Source: Sycon ciliatum (Eukaryota > Porifera > Calcarea > Leucosolenida > Sycettidae). Taken from it: a DNA stretch of 64,000 bases. The notes under the pieces were generated by a model. The model was not told the DNA's origin. It was given only the letters and a program-made list of their open reading frames with translations, and did no database searches. The DNA is taken from positions 1,319,355-1,383,354 of the forward strand of contig NC_088643.1 in the NCBI RefSeq assembly GCF_964019385.1, given 5' to 3'. The translations under genes and the position numbers were made by a program. The stretch's first letter is position 1. Every line of letters begins with the position of its first letter. Positions 10,634-22,519 of the stretch are shown here, piece after piece.

Positions 10634-11054
10634 TTGTTACTAAAAAATCCGTTTCTTATGTTATGCAAAACAACGATGTATTGACAGCCATTCCTCAAAT
10701 TGTACTGCTCTGCACTCCAACTTCTTTGTACTATTACTCAACGTTCTTTCATCTTGATCAGATCTTAAAAGTTAGCACTAGATTAGGAGGAGGCTGCCTG
10801 AGGGTCAATACTTACATTAAGGATACAGTAGTGATTCTAAAATACTGGCCATTGAAATATTACCTCGTAAATAACATAGCAAGAGGCGCTACGCTGCTCT
10901 GGAACTGGGAAGATACGTTAGATAGGTGTTCTCAGTGTGGGAACAAGACAAACCATACACTAGCTTAAAGCTTGGCGTGTGCCAATCTTCCATCAAGTAG
11001 GGGTAGCTTTATTTCATTAGCCAATGCCTTCCTGAAGCCGTAGAGCCGTCACTT

Positions 11055-11170
11055 GTCAACGACTAGTATTAGTATTTATTTTCCTTACCATCGGATGCCT
11101 CAAAAGTGATATACTGAACTCTTAAGAGGGCTGATAACGGGATAATTGAAAATGAAAAGAAAAGAAAAGT
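11055..11170 (-). repeat. LINE 3' tail, antisense, in D-E intron (copy 1)
   Basis: The segment from agtatttattttcc through gggctgataacggg is the reverse complement of the end of the LINE at 50165-50280, including its (TAC)n end. It recurs at 22520-22640, 57590-57690 and 62573-62680. A truncated LINE therefore entered this intron before the array expanded. Confidence 0.75.
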
Positions 11171-11331
11171 AGACAATATTTGATTGAGAATGCAGTGATC
11201 CATGTGGATGATTTTTTTTATTGGCTAGGTGTGTGAGGGGTATGATGACCGTGGTCTGTTGTTGTGTGCCTGTATTGCTATGACGACCGTGGTCTGTTGT
11301 TGTGTGCCTGTATTGCTATGATGTCAAGCAG

Positions 11332-11457
11332 AAGAATGGCAAGAAGGGATGCTCACAGCCGCAGAACAGCCAAAAGAAGAAGAGCAAGCCGGCACCGGCG
11401 CGGAAGAGGAAAGATTTCGCTGCGCGTGTCCTGACCCGGCTGGAGAAGGATAAAAAT
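11332..11457 (+). pseudogene. p300/CBP-like HAT exon E, copy 1
   Basis: 126 bp, open, reading KNGKKGCSQPQ, then a K/R-rich linker, then DFAARVLTRLEKDKN. This matches the p300 linker and its following helix (DLSQKLYATMEKHKE). It is in phase 0 with exons D and F. The left boundary (acceptor tcaagcag) is my choice, because stops lie upstream in this frame. A tandem copy of about 33 bp precedes it here and in copies 3 and 5. Confidence 0.7.
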
Positions 11458-12704
11458 GTAGGTCCATGGTTTCATTCTTTCTTTGCGTTGTGTATACCCG
11501 TGTCTCGTGGATTGCGACGACTGGTTTGATTGCAAACGCATGTTTTAGATTTGTTTCTAACTTGATTGTTTCTTCGGAGTTGAATGTCATGAGCAAGAAA
11601 GCAGTTTTAGTGCAGCCCTTCACTATCAAAATCAAGATGACAAATTATGATATTCTTCTCAAAAGCCTTTTTTAGCCATTTTACCCACAATAGCCCGCAT
11701 GGGAAATTTTGTAATCAATAATTTGGTCCAAAAACGCAATTGTGGGAGAATCATGCACCATTGGGAAGGGAAAGCCGTGCATGAGACATGCTTTAGGATA
11801 GGGCTGAAATGAGTATCTCGACTATTCAAATATTCGTTAATTTAGCTTTGCAGAATGAACATTTGCGAGGTAACAAATATTAGAACTGAAATTTTTTTCC
11901 CAACATGCTCGACACAAATGTTTTATTACAATCAGCAAAGTGCGAGACCAACAATCCCGATATGCTACTCCTGTTGGTATGTGAGTATAAGTGCGATGGA
12001 CACACAGTGTTTATGCCAGTTATGGTTTAGAAGATGCGGAGAGCAATCCCCGTGTAAATAGTCCCACAGAGACAAATATTTTTACCATCGGCTTTCTATT
12101 TACCCGAGTGAGGGGCAGCACAGCGCGGCATGCGTGCAACCTTACGGAGCCATCTGACAGCGTTTCTGGGGCGATGTTGCTCTCAACGGAGAGCGAAGCA
12201 AGGTCGCTTAAGGTTTTTATGTCAATGGCGTTGGTTTCCTCTCTGAAGTATACTTTTTTGCCTGTATCATGTGGCGGGGTATTCATGCCCTTGTCAGACA
12301 CCTGACGATTTGCATGAATTATCAATCAAGAACATTTGTTTGTTCATTCGTTCGTTCGTTAGAGTCAAGAACGTTCGATTGCTGAGAAATTGTGTTCGTT
12401 TCAGTCCTGCAGTTGAGGTTGACGCAATACTTTCTCTACTTACAGTGCAAGCCTGGCATTGGGTGAGGCAAGTTTGCGACGCACACACTGTAAGCCTATC
12501 AGCGCATACAGCTTCATCTGTGGGACACAGGTGATTGCAAATTACGACACGCTCTCTGTTAAAAAGTCCAAGGATTATGCGAGGTGGATATCGAAAACGT
12601 ATGCCCTTGTATCTGAATATTAAAATGAGTTTCCGCACGTAAAGTTCGATGTTTGAAAGTGACTTATTTTTTGTAGAGTATATTGGTGTGTCATAATGGT
12701 ACTA
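11458..12704 (+). other. E-F intron, copy 1
   Basis: About 1.25 kb of intron. It contains an antisense frame (12020-12325, minus, about 100 residues) that recurs at 23481-23786 and 63341-63631. I recognise no domain in that frame. Confidence 0.5.
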
Positions 12705-12903
12705 AAGTTGGTTGCTCCAACGAGGAGCACACGCTTCTTGCCGAACTTGACACTTGACTGACTCACGATTGCCATCCGGAGCACACGAGGAGCACGTAGC
12801 ACCTTCCGCTCGGCAAACCTGAAAGAAAGCACCACTGCCTGCTAAATACAAATTGTATCAAGTTCGGCAAGACGTTTGTGCTCCTGGTTGGAGCAACCAA
12901 CTT
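12705..12903. mobile_element. 199-bp MITE with about 45-bp terminal inverted repeats (copy 1)
   Basis: The left end aagttggttgctccaacgag and the right end are inverted copies over about 45 bp, with some mismatches. Same element at 24161-24358 and 58983-59181, and as a cut end at 966. No transposase; non-autonomous. The target duplication was not clear. Confidence 0.8.
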
Positions 12904-12991
12904 CATGACTAATACCGCCTACGCTGATTTGTTGTATTCGTTGCTGCCAATATTTCCTTACATTAGCTTTATTTTTGTTCCCTTTGGCCAG

Positions 12992-13281
12992 GCGTTCTTC
13001 ACCATCACGCTGATTTCTTCGGAAAAGGTTGCGTACCTTGAGCCCATGCAGGAAGTTGTGGACGAGCTGCAAAGCGGCAATATGATGAAGAGTCGGGATT
13101 CATTTCTTGCCTACTGTCGTAAGAACCATCTTGAGTTTTCAACTTTGCGTCACGCGCAGTACGCTACACTGTGCATGCTCATTGAGCTGCAAAGCCAGTG
13201 CAATGAAAATGTAATCGGCTACCGCTGCAATACATGCATGGCTGAAATTATTGGAAGTCATTTCCATTGCCCAGTGTGAAG
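12992..13281 (+). pseudogene. p300/CBP-like HAT exon F, copy 1 (stop at end)
   Basis: The acceptor tttggccag follows a pyrimidine tract. Reads AFFTITLISSEKVAYLEPMQ, then NHLEFSTLRHAQYATLCMLI and YRCNTCMAE...FHCPV. These match p300 VFFVIRLIAG, KHLEFSSLRRAQWSTMCMLV and the first ZZ-finger cysteines. The last ZZ Cys codon is lost: TGTGTGAC in copies 3/4 is TGTGAAG here, creating a TGA just before the gtgagt donor. Confidence 0.87.
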
Positions 13282-13284
13282 GTG

Positions 13285-13554
13285 AGTTTGCATATTCCTA
13301 TTGGCCACTGTGTGTTTCCAGATTTTTGTTCGTATTTCTTGCCTCAAGTTCTCTTAGTTCTTTTAGAGTAGACTGTAAATAGAGGCAAACGATAGAATTT
13401 TTAATTCACATGACTGTAGCTTCTTCTGTACAACATGCAACACTTGCAGATTGCAGGTTCTTTCTCGCCAGTAGCGTCCAGATCTGCCTCTATTCTGTAT
13501 CTGATTGTTGTTTTGTACGTGTTTGTGTCTTGTACGTGTTTGTGCCTCCTTATG
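13285..13554 (+). other. Post-F intron, copy 1
   Basis: Matches 25233-25508 and 60053-60320. A short CTTCTTCTGTACAACATGC stretch could be the continuation of the ZZ finger (C-T-T-C-N-T), but I could not fit the splice phase. Confidence 0.4.
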
Positions 13555-14407
13555 CCCCGGTCACACCGAAACAAGCCACTTTGGGCTTGTTATCGCTGGC
13601 GCTCAGCTGGCTTGCGTGGTCCCTGTGACGCGGTCACACCAGACCTTGAGTGCAAAGCTTGAATGGCTTGTTTTTCTTACCCGCCAAATTTCGAATATCT
13701 CGAAACACACCAATGTTTGCAAGAATCCGGAAAGCAGAACGTTCGCGATCTAAAACTGTACTAAGTCTTGTTGTAGTGTTCAGTTTTGATGAAGAAGCAA
13801 AGGAAGCCCGGATTCTAAATTGCGAAGTCGTGCTCTTTTTATTTGTTCGGTGTGCATGGACGCGATGGTTCGGGTGGTGTTTCATGAGTGTAGAGCTTTC
13901 TGCCCCGCCAGTTGCCGTTCTTCAACTCAGTTGCAATCCACTCTCTTCTTCGTACCCGGCTTTCTTCATGAATTCGGTCGTGAGTGTGGTGCCTTGTCTT
14001 GGCCTCAAACCACGGCTCCAACAATCTACGCAGCAGTCTAGAGGCACAGCGGCAGAAATCCATGGTCGTCGGACAAAATCCAAATCAAACTGAATACAGT
14101 TTAGTTGGATAGACAGACTCACGGTCAAAACCAAAGGCACAGGGATAGCACGGTTCCCCGGACACAAGAAAGAACATCAATATCAGTTCATCATGTCAAC
14201 TAGCTACATGGTGTGCTCCAAGCGCACTCAAATTATTTTTTGAATTTCGGCTTTCAGCCGCTTGTAAAAGCTGTGTCTGAAACAAGCCGGAAAAAAAACG
14301 GCTGAGAGTCGCTTGTAGGACATTTGTCAGCCATTTCCATGGTAATAGTGACGTAAACAAGCGCCTTTTTCGGCGGGACGGCTGAATCGAGCTCAGTGTG
14401 ACCGCGG
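13555..14407. mobile_element. 853-bp non-autonomous DNA transposon (GGTCACAC TIR)
   Basis: Ends CCCCGGTCACACCGA and the inverse of TCAGTGTGACCGCGG match at 13 of 15 positions. The target duplication ccttatg (13548-13554, 14408-14414) is supported by the empty site in copy 3 (cctccttatgctagg near 25500). An extra GGTCACACC lies inside near 13638. No transposase frame found. The 7-bp duplication may suggest a P-like or hAT-related family. Confidence 0.85.
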
Positions 14408-14414
14408 CCTTATG

Positions 14415-14940
14415 CTAGGATTTTAACCTGAGTGTTAAGTGCCATCAGGAACGCGGCCATGATCACCCGATAGTGCAACATGGTCGGCGGTGATTAAAAC
14501 TTTGAAGCCAATGAAACAATAATATCAATGTTGTGTTGCTTTTGTGTACAATTATCTATTTTGATTTGATTTCCCCAATCACTTTAGTTTGATGACATGC
14601 ACGTTGACTAGCGAGTACGTTGTCGTGCCTCCAGGTGTAACGTCCCTGTTCCAGCGCTACGCGACAAGCGCCAAGCACGTGACGCATAGTACAGGCCCAG
14701 GCACGGCACAAACTACAGTACGGATCCACTACCGTGTTTCACAAACTACAGTACGGATCAACTACCGTGTTTCCCAAACTGCGTAGGTTCGTCGGGGAAG
14801 GTAGCACGTCGAGGGTTGACGCAAGAAGAAATTACAAATCCTACCAGTACCACCATACAAAAGGGATTTCCACTAGAGGTGCTGCCACATCACTCCAACC
14901 ACTTGCCTTGCACCTGAAGAGTCTTCAGCCTCAAAATCTG
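14415..14940 (+). other. Spacer between copy 1 and copy 2
   Basis: Array-derived non-coding sequence. Positions 14585-14596 (tagtttgatga) are the empty site of the retrozyme inserted at 26065. It includes a short direct repeat (acaaactacagtacggatc, about 14708 and 14741). Confidence 0.55.
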
Positions 14941-14971
14941 AGAGTGAGTGAGTGAGTGAGTGAGTGGGAGT

Positions 14972-15004
<33 letters not shown>

Positions 15005-15275
15005 CAAGAGAGAAAGACTGAGTGAGTGAGTGAGTGAGAGAGAGAGAGAAATACAGAGAGATACAGAGAGGTAAAGAGAGATAAAGAGAGATAGAGAGAG
15101 ATAGGAAGAGATAGAGAGATAAATAGAGATAGAGAGAGAGATAGACGGAGAGAGTGAGTGAGAGAGTGAGTGAGTGAGAGTGAGAGTGAGAGTGAGTGAG
15201 AGATAGTGAGGAGAGAGAGAGAGAGAATGAAAGTGAGAGAGAGAGTGAGTGAGAGAGAGAGAGAGCGGAGACGGA
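14941..15275 (+). repeat. (GA)n microsatellite upstream of exon A, copy 2
   Basis: About 330 bp of GA-rich repeat with GAGT and GATA variants, the shorter counterpart of 986-1500. Confidence 0.9.
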
Positions 15276-15399
15276 GGACGACTGGGTTGGTTATTGGGTT
15301 ACCTGGCATTGGCGAAATCTGGGCATTGATACTTGTCTTATTGTTCACCTGGAGAAAACCTAAATATTAGTTCATGACTTTTTCTATTGTTGTTTGTAG

Positions 15400-15553
15400 C
15401 ACTGCCGCGCAATGCTCTGGCTACAAACCTTGAGGAGAGAATCAACGCTAACCTTACAACTGCTGACACTAACCGTGAAGCTGGCCACGTTCACATCCGT
15501 GTGCTTTCCAGCAGCAAGCAGAAAGTGAAGGTCTAGGATGCCACCAAAGAAAA
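15400..15553 (+). pseudogene. p300/CBP-like HAT exon A, copy 2 (TAG stop)
   Basis: Same boundaries as copy 1, but the codon after KV is TAG (15534-15536) where copies 1 and 3 have AAG/AAA. Near-identical to exon A of copy 3 otherwise. Confidence 0.88.
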
Positions 15554-16123
15554 GTAAGAGTAATGTCTATTGTTGGTGGCAGTGGTGGTGCTGTTGCTGT
15601 TGTTGTTTTTTTTCAATTTATTCCACGCATATTTAGACATAATTATTTTGTCGTAAGAGCCCTCTCCTAATCAATCTAGTGTGTGGCTTTTGTTTATTCA
15701 ATTTGCTGTATATGGCATTCTACCTATTAAGGTTCTGTGCCGCCATAAGGTTTGATCAGCAAATAGTGCACCAAAGAATGTGCCAACCATAGTATACCTA
15801 CTGTATTCTCAAGCAAGAAAAAAAGATCTAAGGGTACTTCAAGAAAACGGGCAGGAATCTCTGGTATGTTTTCCGGTGTTTTACTTGTGGCTAGTAGGAA
15901 TATACTGGGTACCACCTGTCTATCGCTGTGTACTAGAGTGTTTTGCAAGATCTCTGCCTACTACTAGTATTGATTATTCACATGGACCTCTGTTAGTGTG
16001 GAGAGTTTTCACAGATCATCATACATCTGTCATACAAACCAGCGTTTTTCATTATACTCAACTCTGTGTGTGTGTTTCTGTGTACATGTGCGTGTATGTG
16101 TATGTTTCTTCCATTAATGCCAG

Positions 16124-16279
16124 GTTTGAGGAGCTAAGTGGTACATCTTTCCCGGAGAAGTTTCCTTATGTAGCAAAGTCTGTCTTTGCTTTTGTGGAAA
16201 TTGATGGCAAGGACGTGTGCTCAGTCTTTGGCATGATCGTGCATGAGTTTGATTCTGACTGTCCCGAGCCTAATAGGCG
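16124..16279 (+). pseudogene. p300/CBP-like HAT exon B, copy 2
   Basis: 156 bp, open. Differs from the other copies by an in-frame 3-bp gain (DVCSVFGM for DVCFFGM) in the normally invariant CFFGM box. With the donor at CG/gtaaga it joins exon C as R-R-R-V-Y, matching p300 QRRVY. Confidence 0.86.
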
Positions 16280-16304
16280 GTAAGATCTATATCCATCTTG
16301 TGCT

Positions 16305-16989
<685 letters not shown>

Positions 16990-17103
16990 CTTTGACTTTG
17001 TTTAGTTTGCTGTACCAGTGCATGTACTACATGTAACACCGTTGTCTGCTGAGTGAAATCTCTTCAAGACTTGCTCTCTGTTCTCTGCGTATTTATATTG
17101 TAG

Positions 17104-17370
17104 GCGTGTATACCTTTCGTATCTGGACAGTGTCCATTTCTTCCGGCCAAAGCAGTTGCGTACTCAAGTGTATTATGAGCTGCTTATCGCTTATCAGGAC
17201 GAGGCTTTTTCGCTGTTAACCTTTGGGCATACCCTCCTGGGAAAAACGAAGACTATATTTTCAACTGTCATCCACCTGGGCAAAGGATACTCACACAAGA
17301 ACGTCTAATACCGTGGTACAAGACAATGCTGGACAGTGCAGTTGCTCGAAAAGTTGTTATCGAGTTTCGC
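17104..17370 (+). pseudogene. p300/CBP-like HAT exon C, copy 2 (13-bp deletion)
   Basis: Starts RVYLSYLDSVHFFRP but loses 13 bp at the AYKDYVAKRG codons relative to copies 1 and 5. The WACPP and WYK catalytic segment is read out of frame and hits a stop. The donor gtaagt is kept. Copy 3 has the same deletion, so copies 2 and 3 share a dead ancestor. Confidence 0.88.
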
Positions 17371-18212
17371 GTAAGTGCTCAAAATCAACTCATTTTCGCT
17401 GGCCATTTAATTTCGCTGATTCCGCCGCTTGGTGTCAATTGGCCAAAGTTAACCGCAGGCCAAAGTTTGTCATCGAGGCAAATGATGCATAATTCAGCCA
17501 TGGCTGCACGTGAGGGCAACAACTATTAAACGATCTTTTCAAAATCGGCCAAAGTTTCTCACCGGCCAAAATTTGTTGATATACAAAGTAGCAAGAGTAG
17601 CTATGTGCCACCGATACCTCATCCAAAGGGTATCCAACAACATGGGAGTACATACAGAAGATCCCAGTGTAGCGTCAGTGATCTACGCATTGAATTTATG
17701 ACAGTTGTGCACGTTCTTTGTGAGGATATACTTTAGTTCGATTAACCCGTTTAGAACCGGTTTTGAAAAGATATCAGTTAACAGTTTGTGTAACGGTTAC
17801 GCTGGTACTTTTCCAGTTTTCTAAGTACGCATTTTTACCAAATTTGGCAGTTTCCAACCTATGGTGTACGCACACATGTATAAATGTACACTACATAGTA
17901 CCATCCGTTACAATTTTAATCAACTTCATGACACTTTCTAGTGTTTCTGATCTGTGAATCTATGTGAATGAGCATGCAGACATTTGCATGTATTAGTAGT
18001 AATTTCGCACGGTACATTTCAAACAAGGATATTGTACTATACTGTTCAAACTAGCTACACGCCGTACTGCTCTAGCTTATAGGTTGTACTCCCATAAATC
18101 GACTGTTAGCGTAGCAGTTAACCGTTAAGGTGAAAACCGTAGCCGTTTGATCCCTATTGTTATACTGGCAATCTAATGTTGTTTATCCTTTCTCACTTTT
18201 TTGATCTTTCAG
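17371..18212 (+). other. C-D intron, copy 2
   Basis: About 840 bp of intron, near-identical to 20743-21603. No coding region seen. Confidence 0.55.
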
Positions 18213-18350
18213 GATATTCACCAGTCTACACTTCAAGATCAAGTCAGCGTACCGACCGGTATGCCATACTTTGAGGGTGATTACTGGCCTAACGTGTTTC
18301 AGCAGATGGTCCAGGAGGAAAAAGCGGAGAAGATCGCAGCTGAGGCCGAG
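18213..18350 (+). pseudogene. p300/CBP-like HAT exon D, copy 2
   Basis: 138 bp, open, phase 0: DIHQSTLQDQVSV, MPYFEGDYWPNVFQQMVQEE, AEKIAAEAE. No lesion in this exon. Copy 2 ends about 400 bp later at the join to copy 3. Confidence 0.87.
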
Positions 18351-18541
18351 GTATGCATTATCTTCTGTGTAGAGCAGGACTGATGGTTTACATCTCTCTC
18401 TCGAATTCAACACCATCTCAAACATTTTACCACTGGTTGGATGGCATTTGGGCACCAGCCGCTGTTCGTCTTATGGTTGTTGGCAATTTGTCATTTTTCA
18501 ATGCCGCTAATATGATGGAGTGCATGGGATGAAGGTGACAA

Positions 18542-18705
18542 ATTCGGCAATAACTATAAGAAAGTTCGTTGCTCTCAATGTTCGAATTTCCACCTTTCCC
18601 ACTTTTCCGTTCAGCGGACTCATTATGTTATTACGGAAAAGTGAGAAAGGTGCAAGCTCGAACATTGAGAGCAACGAACTTTCATAATTATAAGTATCGC
18701 CGAAT
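18542..18705. repeat. Foldback/hairpin element, copy 2
   Basis: Same hairpin as 10474-10633. The copy 2/copy 3 breakpoint lies only about 45 bp to its right. Confidence 0.8.
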
Positions 18706-18734
18706 TTGTTACTAAAAAATCCGTTTCTTATGTT

Positions 18735-18770
18735 ATGCAAAACAACAATGTTTTCTATTGTTGTTTGTAG
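18735..18770 (+). other. Array breakpoint: copy 2 D-E intron joined to copy 3 exon A acceptor
   Basis: Up to aaaacaacaatg the sequence follows the D-E intron (compare 22125-22137). From ttttctattgttg it follows the intron end before exon A (compare 15380-15399). Only a few shared bases lie at the join, so it looks like end-joining rather than recombination in a long homology. Confidence 0.75.
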
Positions 18771-18924
18771 CACTGCCGCGCAATGCTCTGGCTACAAACC
18801 TTGAGGAGAGAATCAACGCTAACCTTACAACTGCTGACACTAACCGTAAAGCTGGCCACATTCACATCCGTGTGCTTTCCAGCAGCAAGCAGAAAGTGAA
18901 GGTCAAGGATTCCACCAAAGAAAA
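18771..18924 (+). pseudogene. p300/CBP-like HAT exon A, copy 3
   Basis: Open 154-bp exon, very close to copy 2 but without its TAG. Donor is gtgaga. In phase with exon B. Confidence 0.87.
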
Positions 18925-19497
18925 GTGAGAGTCATGTCTATTGTTGGTGGCAGTGGTGGTGCTGTTGCTGTTGTTGTTTTTTTCAATTTATTCCACGCAT
19001 ATTTAGACATAATTATTTTGTCGTAAGAGCCCTCTCCTGATCAATCTAGGATGTGGCTTTTCTTTATTCAGTTTGCTATATAATTATGACATTCCACCTA
19101 TTAAGGTTCTGTGCCGCCATAGGGTTTGATCAGCAAATAGTGCACCAAAGAATGTGCCAACCATAGTATACCTACTGTATTCTCAAGTAGGAAAAAAAGA
19201 TCTAAGGGTACTTCAAGAAAACGGGAAGGTACCTCTGGTATTTTTTCCGGTGTTTTCCTTGTGGCTAGTAGGAATATACTGGGTACCACCTGTCTATCGC
19301 TGTGTACTAGAGTGTTTTGCAAGTTCTCTGCCTGCTACTAGTATTGATTATTCACATGGACCTCTGTTAGTGTGGAGAGTTTTCACAGATCATCATACAT
19401 CTGTCATACAAACCAGCGTTTTTCATTATACTCAACTCTGTGTGTGTGTTTCTGTGTACATGTGCGTGTATGTGTATGTTTCTTCCATTAATGCCAG

Positions 19498-19650
19498 GTT
19501 TGAGGAGCTAAGTGGTTCATCTTTCCCGGAGGAGTTTCCTTATGTAGCAAAGTCTGTCTTTGCTTTTGTGGAAATTGATGGCAAGGACGTGTGCTTCTTT
19601 GGCATGATCGTGCATGAGTTTGATTCTGACTGTCCCGAGCCTGATAGGCG
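19498..19650 (+). pseudogene. p300/CBP-like HAT exon B, copy 3
   Basis: 153 bp, open, FAFVEIDGKDVCFFGM intact; reads PEPDRR at the end where copies 1 and 2 have PEPNR. Confidence 0.87.
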
Positions 19651-19674
19651 GTAAGATATATATCTATCTTGTGC

Positions 19675-19701
19675 TCTGGCTCTCTTTCTCTCTCTCTTTC
19701 T

Positions 19702-19791
<90 letters not shown>

Positions 19792-19807
19792 ATCGCACGC
19801 GGGCTTA

Positions 19808-19903
<96 letters not shown>

Positions 19904-20086
19904 GTCTCCTGTCTGTCTGTTAGTCTGTCTGTCTGTCTGTCTCACTCTGACTCTCACTCTCTCTCTCCCCCCCCCTCTCTCTCTATCCCTGTCTCTCTCG
20001 CTCTCTATCGCTCTCTCTCTCTCTCTCTCTCCCTCTGTCTGTCTGTCTGTCTCTCTCACTCTCACTCTTTATTTCTCCCTCCCTCC

Positions 20087-20148
<62 letters not shown>

Positions 20149-20291
20149 CTCTTTCTCTCTGTCTCTGTGTCTCTCTGTCTGTCTCTGTCTCTGTCTCTCT
20201 GTCTTTCTGTCTCTCTCTCTGTCTCTCTCTCTCACACTCTCTCTCTCTTCCTCACTCTCTCTTCCTCACTCTCTCTGTCTCTCTCTCTCTG

Positions 20292-20365
<74 letters not shown>
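19675..20365 (+). repeat. (CT)n microsatellite, copy 3
   Basis: About 690 bp of CT/CTGT repeats, closely aligned with 16305-16985, including the same interruptions (for example atcgcacgcgggcttactct). Confidence 0.92.
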
Positions 20366-20366
<1 letters not shown>

Positions 20367-20475
20367 ACTTTGTTTAGTTTGCTGTTCAAGTGCATGTACT
20401 ACATGTAACACCGTTGACTGCTGAGTGAAATCTCTTCAAGACTTGCTCTCTGTTCTCTGCGTATTTATATTGTAG

Positions 20476-20742
20476 GCGTGTATACCTTTCGTATCTGGAC
20501 AGTGTCCATTTCTTCCGGCCAAAGCAGTTGCGTACTCAAGTGTATTATGAGCTGCTTATCGCTTATCAGGACGAGGCTTTGTCCCTGTTAACCTTTGGGC
20601 ATACCCTCCTTGGAAAAACGAAGACTATATTTTCAACTGTCATCCACCTGGGCAAAGAATACTCACACAAGAGCATCTAATACCGTGGTACAAGACAATG
20701 CTGGCCAGTGCAGTTGCTCAAAAAGTTGTTATCGAGTTTCGC
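20476..20742 (+). pseudogene. p300/CBP-like HAT exon C, copy 3 (frameshift, lost donor)
   Basis: Has the same 13-bp deletion as copy 2, and its donor is changed from cgcGTaagt to cgcATaagt (20743-20744). A GT-AG intron could not be removed normally here. Confidence 0.87.
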
Positions 20743-21603
20743 ATAAGTGCTCAAAATCAACTCATTTTTGCTGGCCATTTAATTTCGCTGATTCCGCCGC
20801 TTGGTGCCAATTGGCCAAAGTTAACCGCAGGCCAAAGTTAACCGCAGGCCAAAGTTTGTCATCGAGGCAAATGATGCATAATTCACCCATGGCTGCACGT
20901 GAGGCCAACAACTATTAAACGATCTTTTCAAAATCGGCCAAAGTTTCTCACCGGCCAAAATTTGTTGATATACAAAGTAGCAAGAGTAGCTATCTGCCAC
21001 CGGTACCCCATCCAAAGGGTATCCAACAACATGGGAGTACATACAGAAGATCCCAGTGTAGCGTCAGTGATCTACGTATTGAATTTATGACAGTTGTGCA
21101 CGTTCTTTGTGAGGATATACTTTAGTTCGATTAACCCGTTTAGAACCGGTTTTGAAAAGATATCAGTTAACAGTTTGTGTAGCGGTTACGCTGGTACTTT
21201 TCCAGTTTTCGAAGTACGCATTTTTACCAAATTTGGCAGTTTTCCAAACTATGGTGTACGCACACATGTATAAATGTACACTACATAGTACCATCCGTTA
21301 CAATTTGAATCAACTTCATGACACTTTCTAGTGTTTCTGGTCTGTGAATCTATGTGAATGAGCATGCAGACATTTGTATGTATTAGTAGTAATTCCGCAC
21401 GGTACATTTCCAACAAGGATATTGTACTATACTGTTCAAACTAGCTACACGCCGTACTGCTCTAGCTTATAGGTTGTACTCCGATAAATCGACTGTTAGC
21501 GTAGCAGTCAACCATTAAGGTGAAAACCGTAGCCGTTTGATCCCTATTATTATACTGGCAATCTAATGTTGTTTATCCTTTCTCACTTTTTTTGATCTTT
21601 CAG
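20743..21603 (+). other. C-D intron, copy 3
   Basis: About 860 bp of intron near-identical to copy 2, with a tandem gain of the phrase ttaaccgcaggccaaag at 20821-20853. Confidence 0.55.
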
Positions 21604-21741
21604 GATATTCACCAGTCTACACTTCAAGATCAAGTCAGCGTACCGACCGGTATGCCATACTTTGAGGGTGATTACTGGCCTAACGTGTTTGAGAAGATCG
21701 CCCAGGAGGAAAAAGCAGAGAAGAACGCAGCTGAGGCCGAG
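21604..21741 (+). pseudogene. p300/CBP-like HAT exon D, copy 3
   Basis: 138 bp, open: MPYFEGDYWPNVFEKIAQEE, AEKNAAEAE. No lesion in this exon itself. Confidence 0.87.
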
Positions 21742-21932
21742 GTATGCATTATCTTCTGTGTAGAGCAGGACTGATGGTTTACATCTCTCTCTCGAATTCA
21801 ACACCATCTCAAACATTTTACCACTGGTTGGATGGCATTTGGGCACCAGCCGCTGTTGGTCTTATGGTTTTTGGCAATTTGTCATTTTTCAGTGCCGCTG
21901 AGATGATGGAGTGCATGGGATGAAGGTGACAA

Positions 21933-22092
21933 ATTCGGCAATAATTATAAGAAAGTTCGTTGCTCTCAATGTTCGAACTTGCACCTTTCCCACTTTTCCG
22001 TTCAGCGGACTCATTATGCTATTACAGAAAAGTGGGAAAGGTGCAAGCTCGAACATTGAGAGCAACGAACTTTCATATAATTATCGCCGAAT
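21933..22092. repeat. Foldback/hairpin element, copy 3
   Basis: Same hairpin as 10474-10633, arms about 65 bp. Confidence 0.8.
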
Positions 22093-22519
22093 TTGTTACT
22101 AAAAAAATCCGTTTCTTATGTTATGCAAAACAACAATGTGATGACAGCCATTCCGCAAAATGCACTGTTCTGCACTCCAACTTCTTTGTATTATTACTCA
22201 ACGTTCTTTCATCTTGATCGAATCTTAAAGGTTAGGACTAGATTAGGAGGAGGCTGTCTGAGGGTCAATACTTACATTAAGGATACAGTAGTGATTCTGA
22301 AATACTGGCCATTGAAATATTACCTCATAAATAACATAGCAAGGGGCGCTACGCTGCTCTGGCACTGGGAAGATACCTTAGGTGTTCTCAGTGTGGGAAC
22401 AAGACAAACCATACACTAGCTTTAAAGCTTGGCGTCTGCCAATCCTGCGCCAAGTAGTGAGAGCTATATTTCATTAGCCAATGCCTTCCTAAAGCCGTAG
22501 GCCCGTCACTTGTCTACGA

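Noticed and set aside
13410-13470. A further HAT exon (ZZ continuation, C-T-T-C-N-T)
   Set aside because: The cysteines are suggestive, but the reading phase does not fit the exon F donor in any copy, so it was not annotated as an exon.
14589-14955. Short frames in the copy 1/copy 2 spacer
   Set aside because: No homology or splice context; low-information sequence with small direct repeats.
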